NCBI GenBank assembly: GCA_965644315.1
Contig: CBFFRQ010000067.1
Coordinates: 620,001-684,000, forward strand
Direction: 5' to 3'
DNA from: Caecitellus pseudoparvulus
Taxonomy: Eukaryota; Bigyra: Bicosoecida
Length of the DNA: 64,000 nt
In this document: positions 58,401-64,000 of the stretch, piece by piece
How positions within the stretch are numbered: position 1 is the first letter of the stretch
How the letters are laid out: each line of letters begins with the position of its first letter
Position numbers and translations under genes: made by a program
Notes under the pieces: model-generated
What the model saw: only the letters and a program-made list of their open reading frames with translations
Databases searched by the model: none
What the model was told of the DNA's origin: nothing

Positions 58401-61400
58401 ATGTTCAGCGTTGCGTACAGCATCGGCAGCATAGTGTTCGTGCACGGTGGCTGGGGCCCCTCGGCACGGAATGTGGTCTCCGAGGCAGAAATGGACACGG
58501 CCGCTGCCACGGTGGGTGCCCAGGCTGTGGTGGCGTGCACCCCGCTGCCGAGATCTCGGCGCCTGCAAGCGTTGCACATGAAGGGTGTCCCACTGCCAAA
58601 GGATGACCACGAGGAGGCTCGAATGGCATTCTGGGGCAGCCATTTCGTTTTGAGGGAAGCAGCCACTGCTACGTTCAACGAGCTGTTCGCTTTTAATACC
58701 GGGCGGAACACTTGGATTCCCAGAGCTGGCATTGAGCCGGCGAGTGGCGTCATGCCGGATGTCAGCGTTCCCCACCCCGGAGCGGAGCGCAGGGGCGTGT
58801 TGCGGCTGGCAACAGAGGCGCCCGATGACTCGAAGCCAAACACGCTGCCATTCTTGCCGGCCCTTCATGGCCACACTGCCACCGTGCTGCCCGGTCGACG
58901 CGTCATCCTCATCGGCGGCATGTGCGGGCCAACGGCATTGCACGCGCCGAACGAGTGGCGGGTGTACGGCAGAAAACACTTCCGACCCATGCCCCACCGG
59001 GAGGTAGACCGCGAGGCGTTGCTGCATGTGTGGCGGCGCACGGGGCTTGGTGACCGCCGCAAGTACAAGCACCAGTCCGTCGACGGAGCTGACGACTCCA
59101 GCGAGAGCAGCGACGACCTGGCTGCTGCTCGTGCGGCAGAGCTGTTCGACAGCTCAGACGACGATGAGCGGCGCGAGCAGGCTCGTGTTACGCCCAGTGA
59201 AGCCAAGTGTGTCGCCATGGAGAGAGCTGCAGCCCTGCAGCAAGCCCAGGCGCTGACTGGAAACCCCAACGTGCAAATTGAACGCACTCGCCTGCGAAAG
59301 TGGCAGTCAGCGCTTGAGCGGTTTCAGCTGGCTCACGCACCAGGCGCCGCTGCCGAGGCGCACGGCGTGGCGCTTGTGGGGCAGGGACAGGCTGCCGCGA
59401 CTGGCCCCGTGTCATTTCGCGGGCTGTCCCCTGCTGCTGAAATGCCCGTGCCGTTGCTCACAGTGGGGGATGAGATGGGGTTGTACCAAGTGCGTCGCCA
59501 GGGCTATCAGCACGTGCTGGCCCAGTTGTTCGGTTTCCGGAAAGGAAGCAGTCGCACGAGTGCACCCTCCCTGCTCATCTATGAAGTGGACCACGCAACT
59601 CACGGCGTGTTGACCCCAGAGGTCTCTGTCCACACGACGGTCGGCCCCTTGCTCAGGCGATGTGAGTGTCGAGATGCCCAGCTGCAGAAGCTGGCTCGTC
59701 GAGTTTCTGACATGGCAGCGGCCAACAAAGGCGTCGTTCCGTCGTGGGAGGCTGCAGCTGCCTGCATTCAGTCCCGCGCTCGGCCAGAGAACTTCTTCTT
59801 CTCCAGGGTCCGTGACGGAGAAGCAGATCGCGATGTGATCCTGACACCTGCTGAAAAACTTATCTCGCCAGCATACAGCGCCTGGTCCCCGGAGAGAGAA
59901 AGCGAAACGGAAATCCGCTGTGGCATGTCCATGAAGAGACCACTCCTGGATGACTACGTGTCGGACAATTCGCCAGTCGACTACATGGCTGTGGCATTGA
60001 CGGGGCACTCCGCGGTCGCTGTTGGCAGTGGCGGGGACGATGGAGTTCTTGTCATGGGCAACATTGACTCGCCCCAAAATGGTGGCCTGGCGCTGCTCAG
60101 CATTGGGCGACAGCATGCAGAACCCTTCTGGGGCTGGCCAGTGACGCAAGGCACTCCCCCTGCCCAGCGGCAGGGTCACAGCGCAACGCTCGTGCATGGG
60201 CGGTACATGGTGGTGGTGGGCGGCTACATCACCGCCCAAGGCGGCACTCGTCACACAGGCTGTGACACGTGGTTGCTGGACATCGGCCAGGAACAGCCCA
60301 TCTGGTGGCGGCTGCCCCTGGCGCCCTGCAGCACCAAGCAGCCAAGCCCCAGAGCGTTCCATTCTGCAGGCCGCGTGGGGGGTGGGCAGGTGTGCATCAT
60401 GGGAGGCGAGGCCTCTTCATCTCACGTTGCGGGGGACGTGTGGAGTCTGGAAGTCGTCAAGCGGGCGCCCGACAACTTAAAGAGCCACGTTGCAGAAGCT
60501 GAGGAACGTGTGCGCGCCGTGCAATCCGCTTCGGCTGCTCGCACGGCGGAGTCGGATGCAGCCGAGTTGGCACGGAAAGCTTACGATGCTGCTTGGGCGC
60601 CGGCGCTCAACCAAGTTCGCACGTTGACAGGTGAAACGCAGCAGAGCAATGAGGCACAGCGCGGACTGGTTGGGAGAGAAGCGCAACTGTCATTGTCTGG
60701 CATCGGCTGCCCTGTGTACGGCGTGTGGCGCCAGCAAGCCGTGACGATCTTGCCACCACAGCCCCCCCGCAGCGGGCAGTGGGTGGCAGAGCAAGGCAAA
60801 GAGGGCAAGCCCCCCGTACTCATGTACAAAAGACTGGCGACGGAGACCAAGCCCAGTCAGGCGGGAGAGCAGCTGGCTGGGCGCTCGTCAGGGGCGAGTG
60901 CCGTTGTGGGTGGGCGCATCCTCGTCTTCGGCGGGTTTCGATTCGGAGACGTCGCAGCGCAGCAAGTCATTGCCCAGGACACAGCTCAACCCAAAGGCCG
61001 CCAACTCGCCAAGCACCAGCCGCGGCGGCGGTGGGGCTCCAGGTTTTCGCAGTCAGCACACACGCAACAGCTGCCTCCCCTCGCCATGGGCGAAATGCTC
61101 AGCATTTCCCTTGGGCCCACGCACATCCCCGTGCCCGGCCCATCCCTTGTCCGTGATGCCAGCGCACTGTGGGAGGCGGCAGGCAGTGGAGAGGTGGATG
61201 CGGGCAACACTCCAGCGGACTTTGCTCTGCGCAGCGTGGAGCAGGGTGCAGCTGCCCCCCTGCCGTCCATCGTACAGGTGCGAGCAGGTGGCAGTGCGCC
61301 GCACTCTGCAGTGTGTGACGCGCTGGCTGTGTTGGGGGACGTGGATGTGGAAGAGGGCAGCTTCGTGCCTGGGGATGCGACGAGCCTCGTGCCGCCCAGC

Positions 61401-63035
61401 TGGGCTGCAGCACTGCAGGCCAGTGGGGACGCACTGGGCCACACATGTGACACGAGCAGCATCGGTGCCGTGTACGCCCACGCCTGTATTCTGGGAGGCG
61501 TGTCGTGGCTGTGGCGGCGTCGGCTGGAGGGTGCGTGGCGAGCCATCTGCAGTGAGGGTGCGGTCGAGGGCCTTGCTCCGGGCGGGCCTGGCTGCAGCTG
61601 GGTGTGGGAGACGGCGTCAGGCGTGCTGACGTTCCAGGAGCCGGGAGTGAGCGCCAGCGCCCTGAGTGCGACGCTGCAGTGGTTGTACACTGGGCAGGCC
61701 CAGTTCGACCCAGTGCAAGTGGAGGAGGTGTGCTTGCTGGTGCGCCGGTGGGGTCTGAGCGGCGCAGGCGTGCCTCGTGTGCGGCGCCCAGGCCACGCGG
61801 CGGTGGTGTGTGCGCCTGGCGCCCTGGGCGATGTGCTGCTGGCCATGCAGCACACGCATGGCTCTGCCTCTGTGGAGGTGCGGCAGGAGGAGGTGCGGGC
61901 AGGTGTGCGGCCTGCCACAATTGACATTGCCATGGGGCGGTCAGGCAGCCGAGGGCGACTGAGCCACGTGCGCAGTGTGTTGAGTGCTGTGCTGGTGTAC
62001 GGTGTGGGTGCTGATGTGCGTCTGCGAGTGCCTGTGTCGGCTGAGCTGGGCGAGCAGCTGACTGGGGCGTTGGCTCAGCACGGCACTGCTGTGGCATCCG
62101 ATGGCGTTGTGTATGGGCCTGGCAGCGTGGGCGGCGGGGAGGATGGCGTGTTGACGTTGACGCGGTGGGCGCCAGGGTGTGAGGGCGGTCTGGACATGCC
62201 GCCGCCTGAGCTGGGCATGGCACGCAGTCTGTCCACTGGCTCTGTGGTGGTGGATGTGCCACCTGTGGCTGCCACCGGGCACGCGTGGCTGCCTGCACAC
62301 CAGTGCATCCTGGCTCGTCGGTCTTTCTTCATGCGGCATGCAGTGGCTTCCGGCTTGATCAGTGCGCCAGTGGAGCCCAGTGCTGCAGCGTCCAGTGGTG
62401 GCGTGTTCAGCGGGGAGGCGGCCCTGCCCAGCACCGGCGTGGGTCTGCCTGACACCGACCTCAGCACCCACGCAGCTGCCCACATGGTGGAGTTCCTGTA
62501 CACTGACCGCATGGGGCGTCTGGCGCTGAGTCAGGCGGCAGCTGCTGGCTTGCACGCAGAGCTGGTCAGTGCACGAGGCATGACCCACGCAGTGGTGTCT
62601 GGTGCGGACCCAGCCGAAGCTCTGGCGCAAGGCACCCTGCCACCCCCTGCCGAGGCGCCCTTCTCAGCAGGGGCGGTGCGGGAGGAAGACGCCGTGGAAG
62701 ACGCACCTGCTCTGGCCCAGCTGGGCAGCATGCACATGCAGCCGCGCCTGTTGGCCCATGCCCTGCGCAGCATGGTGGCCGGGTACGACCTGTCTGACGC
62801 AGAGTCCGCGGTGGGCATGCTGCAGTTCGCGCTGGGGCTGGGCCAGGCGGGGGAGCCGCTGCGGGCTGTGTGCGAGTTCCACCTGCGGCAAACAGTGCCC
62901 CGCGAGGACTTGAAGAGCGCTGTGGAAGCGCTTCTTAGCATGCACACCGCGCCCGATGGCCATGAGGGCGGGGAGACCGCGTCCACTCTGCAGTTTCTAC
63001 AGGGCGTCCTCGAAGCCAGGGGGGTGCACGTGTGA
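55446..63035 (+). CDS. Kelch-repeat and double-BTB protein, LZTR1-like architecture
   Basis: Very large single-exon gene, 2529 residues from the ATG at 55446; a second ATG near 55524 is possible. The first ~900 residues are low in recognisable domains. Kelch-type blades run from about residue 980 to 1850, interrupted by inserts: SIGSIVFVHGGWGPSARNVV, GHTATVLPGRRVILIGGMCG, GHSATLVHGRYMVVVGGYI, AFHSAGRVGGGQVCIMGGEA and GASAVVGGRILVFGGFRFGD. Two BTB-like modules follow. The first has AVYAHACILGGVSWLWRRRL and LSATLQWLYTGQAQFDPVQV (~2006-2105). The second has LPAHQCILARRSFFMRHAV and AAHMVEFLYTDRMGRLALS (~2270-2380), then a BACK-like helical end. Kelch plus two BTB/BACK modules is the LZTR1 arrangement, a CUL3 substrate adaptor in animals. 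Here the blades are more widely spaced and the protein is about three times longer. Confidence 0.82.
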   Translation: MRLRLPSPLLTFGKSLKRGQWIPGVRMVLSDKDIVWKTLRSTSGRRCGPSPVSAALSRAGFSEPKSAATLAHHAIPVPAEVKHRTERVHRAATAGNAKVPLVSHGTHTMKHGGARGFVQPGADESHLAGTSSAQALAALEPSSHEVGQFPPASTDLMRQVSAGTAALYLKEPAESAAAVDLLAGAKQINRGSTAAWGRRQPRVEVADHAAASGDDVFPSLPTTVRGRGGRSAPPGSVWKGKAAVAAQMPMPAPSSAGTLDASGEAETPTAVPSGQAAEVGQPQPAVPPPAHPTLRKWRSDQVEARLAEAAADAAPVQHTKMGRRNTARSAPSTSTTRGLPQHLQVMTPAEREVAAENGWAPTDTLVIGHGLHDMEVPGPQCSVKTPNGLALHIAASLQGTTMIRSHFVAKPPKLAIEVRTPQLGPVVQAHTILSTAAAERGLPPGRRSVEQLQGADAPTLHAAAGVLPRASQRFPLSAHTYTSRAFDATKHEVRNGFFYRPIDADLAADYSGSRSGVFPIALSTLALQRAETALDAAKTEHSTPNQLRNEVMLSLIRMFYSQGSSTAREALVATFPARLLYIPCAGHARAEADEYWFATKVALHPAPAAPALPTQAGVPLVPRFRSMPGVPELFGPTTKHARGLETSLDADSIARGLRKQREEARPSAMPPAPEGLLKSLAKAAKLSREVDSAATSLQRAGEGHSTRVAEDAPSDPEQSTSGATGAQAAEQGQPGYIARVVRIKQDAAPAPLERGEVVSPAEQAALYRLQNQHRLNYMQQACDEAGRALPSLPYTLELVSGGNAFGLLLEQVRSELIAKGVRPAALTRQAARVPAVSLQPAAQHKVNKLGVRVEKGAVVFLGDKHVSPEHALTPKGAAGAAAEQAAPQRGDVSLPLEACVPWGEGLGVTVPAPKQRREADFSFWNQPKPRPSTVMRKGALHFRGTHGVSMGFGPHVQPLLRTRPGASGPAAIVPSLHASHAPSPRMFSVAYSIGSIVFVHGGWGPSARNVVSEAEMDTAAATVGAQAVVACTPLPRSRRLQALHMKGVPLPKDDHEEARMAFWGSHFVLREAATATFNELFAFNTGRNTWIPRAGIEPASGVMPDVSVPHPGAERRGVLRLATEAPDDSKPNTLPFLPALHGHTATVLPGRRVILIGGMCGPTALHAPNEWRVYGRKHFRPMPHREVDREALLHVWRRTGLGDRRKYKHQSVDGADDSSESSDDLAAARAAELFDSSDDDERREQARVTPSEAKCVAMERAAALQQAQALTGNPNVQIERTRLRKWQSALERFQLAHAPGAAAEAHGVALVGQGQAAATGPVSFRGLSPAAEMPVPLLTVGDEMGLYQVRRQGYQHVLAQLFGFRKGSSRTSAPSLLIYEVDHATHGVLTPEVSVHTTVGPLLRRCECRDAQLQKLARRVSDMAAANKGVVPSWEAAAACIQSRARPENFFFSRVRDGEADRDVILTPAEKLISPAYSAWSPERESETEIRCGMSMKRPLLDDYVSDNSPVDYMAVALTGHSAVAVGSGGDDGVLVMGNIDSPQNGGLALLSIGRQHAEPFWGWPVTQGTPPAQRQGHSATLVHGRYMVVVGGYITAQGGTRHTGCDTWLLDIGQEQPIWWRLPLAPCSTKQPSPRAFHSAGRVGGGQVCIMGGEASSSHVAGDVWSLEVVKRAPDNLKSHVAEAEERVRAVQSASAARTAESDAAELARKAYDAAWAPALNQVRTLTGETQQSNEAQRGLVGREAQLSLSGIGCPVYGVWRQQAVTILPPQPPRSGQWVAEQGKEGKPPVLMYKRLATETKPSQAGEQLAGRSSGASAVVGGRILVFGGFRFGDVAAQQVIAQDTAQPKGRQLAKHQPRRRWGSRFSQSAHTQQLPPLAMGEMLSISLGPTHIPVPGPSLVRDASALWEAAGSGEVDAGNTPADFALRSVEQGAAAPLPSIVQVRAGGSAPHSAVCDALAVLGDVDVEEGSFVPGDATSLVPPSWAAALQASGDALGHTCDTSSIGAVYAHACILGGVSWLWRRRLEGAWRAICSEGAVEGLAPGGPGCSWVWETASGVLTFQEPGVSASALSATLQWLYTGQAQFDPVQVEEVCLLVRRWGLSGAGVPRVRRPGHAAVVCAPGALGDVLLAMQHTHGSASVEVRQEEVRAGVRPATIDIAMGRSGSRGRLSHVRSVLSAVLVYGVGADVRLRVPVSAELGEQLTGALAQHGTAVASDGVVYGPGSVGGGEDGVLTLTRWAPGCEGGLDMPPPELGMARSLSTGSVVVDVPPVAATGHAWLPAHQCILARRSFFMRHAVASGLISAPVEPSAAASSGGVFSGEAALPSTGVGLPDTDLSTHAAAHMVEFLYTDRMGRLALSQAAAAGLHAELVSARGMTHAVVSGADPAEALAQGTLPPPAEAPFSAGAVREEDAVEDAPALAQLGSMHMQPRLLAHALRSMVAGYDLSDAESAVGMLQFALGLGQAGEPLRAVCEFHLRQTVPREDLKSAVEALLSMHTAPDGHEGGETASTLQFLQGVLEARGVHV

Positions 63036-63458
63036 GGGTTTTGTGGCGTGACGCCACGTGCTGTCGGTCACCTTTGCCTGCCACGCAAGGCAATGCATTT
63101 CGCGCCCGCGTGTAAGTGTTGGAAGATGCAGGCCCTCATAAGCTGCCTGGGCGCGTACTGAAACGGAGCACCCCGTGGGGCAACTGATGCCGACAGAGCC
63201 AGCCGTCGCAGCGACAGTGAGCACCCGTCTCACTTCCCAAGGCGCAGCGTGCCAGTGCATTCAACTTACAAGTGCCCATACTTCCCTTCATCGCAGCATA
63301 TCATACGAGGGCTGTGGATGTTTGCTTTTTTGCGTTTCACGGCGGTTTGCTGCAGGTGGCAGCGGCTACCAAGCTGCCGCCACTTCTTCGCACGCAAGCC
63401 TCGTTACGCACAACGCCAACGCGTAGGGGGAGGGGGGGATCCATCGAATCCGCCCCGC
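63036..63458. other. Intergenic region
   Basis: About 420 bp after the Kelch-BTB stop. It includes a T-rich patch near 63320-63340 and a G-run near 63425-63437. No gene or RNA was recognised. Confidence 0.45.
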
Positions 63459-64000
63459 ATGCACTTCCTTCCCTATGTGACCATGTCGAGGTTGGGCCTT
63501 GTACCCACACGTGATGCAGGCACAGCCCAGAGTTCCAGCCTCAGCATCCGTGTGCGGCAACCTGTCGAAGTCTTCGCTAGCCAGCCGGAGGCTCGAGAGA
63601 CCACGCCGCCTCCGCGGAGCTCACAGTCGCCTTGGGGGCGCAAGGTCGCTGTGGTGTCACAGGCCCGCTGCTTTGGGGCGCTGCTGTTGCTGGCGTGTCT
63701 GCGAAGCGCAGTGTCCCAGTCCGACCCAAGCAACCGGACAGCCCCCACGCTGCCATGCACTGCCTTTGGGGGCCTGATTGAGCTGGACTCTCCATCTGCA
63801 GTGACGAACTCCACCTCCAGGTGGTACAATGGCCTCTGCCTGCCCTCTGCCCAGCCACCTGGCTCCAGCGCCGTGTACCTGCCCTGCCCGCGACGAGGCT
63901 CCTGCGCACCCCAACGCCAACGCCCCGGCGAGTGTGCACCTGGGCACGAGGGGTTGGTCTGTGGCTCGTGCAAGTCAGGTTGGGCCGCCGCATCTCCATG
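63459..64000 (+). CDS. 5' part of a Cys-rich secreted or membrane protein (runs off the right edge)
   Basis: An open frame with no stop runs to the window end. In-frame ATGs lie at 63459 and 63483; the second sits in a GACCATG context. After ~65 hydrophilic residues a hydrophobic stretch (CFGALLLLACLRSAVSQ) looks like a signal anchor or a late signal peptide. The following sequence is extracellular in character, with N-x-S/T sites (SNRTAP; TNSTSRW) and spaced Cys, ending in ECAPGHEGLVCGSCKSGWA. That last motif resembles the C-x-G-x-x-G-x-x-C-x-x-C modules of EGF/GCC2-GCC3-type ectodomains in large protist surface proteins. At least 180 residues are present. A frame ending at the window edge is easily missed by automatic ORF finding. 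Confidence 0.7.
   Translation, partial: MHFLPYVTMSRLGLVPTRDAGTAQSSSLSIRVRQPVEVFASQPEARETTPPPRSSQSPWGRKVAVVSQARCFGALLLLACLRSAVSQSDPSNRTAPTLPCTAFGGLIELDSPSAVTNSTSRWYNGLCLPSAQPPGSSAVYLPCPRRGSCAPQRQRPGECAPGHEGLVCGSCKSGWAAASP

Noticed and set aside
1-64000. Prokaryotic origin suggested by long intronless frames and tight spacing
   Set aside because: SMC3, AP-1 mu, syntaxin, cyclin H, Miro and GT-AG introns with consistent phases are eukaryotic nuclear features.

Overview
This window is nuclear DNA from a GC-rich, gene-dense eukaryotic microbe, most likely a flagellated or otherwise motile protist. The genes are unmistakably eukaryotic: SMC3, syntaxin, AP-1 mu, cyclin H, a CDK7-like kinase, a Vip1/PPIP5K inositol-pyrophosphate enzyme, a Miro-type GTPase, and voltage-sensor proteins. 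They carry GT-AG introns of mostly 60-90 bp, joined here by hand from reading-frame continuity and family knowledge. The exact lineage cannot be fixed from the sequence alone. The set of membrane signalling genes (a 12-TM tandem cyclase, a voltage-sensor-only protein, a one-domain voltage-gated cation channel) fits stramenopiles, alveolates, haptophytes or other protists better than fungi or land plants. No plastid gene was seen.

Layout. 1-8 kb: glycyl-tRNA synthetase (5' end outside the window), a C9orf85/DUF2039 zinc protein, an ATP-dependent RNA ligase, a membrane-anchored glyoxalase-II-like hydrolase, and a 756-residue unknown protein. 8-15 kb: a 1397-residue class III nucleotidyl cyclase with 6TM-C1-6TM-C2 topology, convergent with a voltage-sensor (Hv1-like) protein. 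15-23 kb: a small unknown gene, SMC3, a membrane SDR and cyclin H. 23-25 kb: ankyrin-repeat gene A inside a ~2.1 kb duplicated segment. 25-38 kb, all on the minus strand: PPIP5K/Vip1, a single-domain voltage-gated channel, AP-1 mu and a CDK7-like kinase. 38-44 kb: a Qa-type syntaxin, ankyrin gene B in the second copy of the duplication, and a coiled-coil/low-complexity protein. 44-64 kb: an unusually long Miro-like GTPase, a GHMP (galactokinase-type) kinase, a cyclic-nucleotide-binding protein, a 2.5k-residue Kelch-BTB protein of LZTR1-like architecture, and the 5' end of a secreted or membrane Cys-rich protein that runs off the right edge.

Genes are packed tightly: two convergent stop-to-stop gaps are only 4 and 15 bp. 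Introns cluster at the 5' ends of genes and are followed by very long terminal exons (up to 3.6 kb). About half of the inferred introns start with GTGCG rather than GTAAG or GTGAG. Functionally the region mixes housekeeping genes (translation, cohesin, clathrin traffic, TFIIH/CAK) with second-messenger and membrane-potential signalling (cyclase, CNB protein, channel, voltage sensor, inositol pyrophosphates). There is no sign of an operon-like pathway cluster. Both halves of a possible CDK-activating kinase (cyclin H and the CDK7-like kinase) lie about 15 kb apart.
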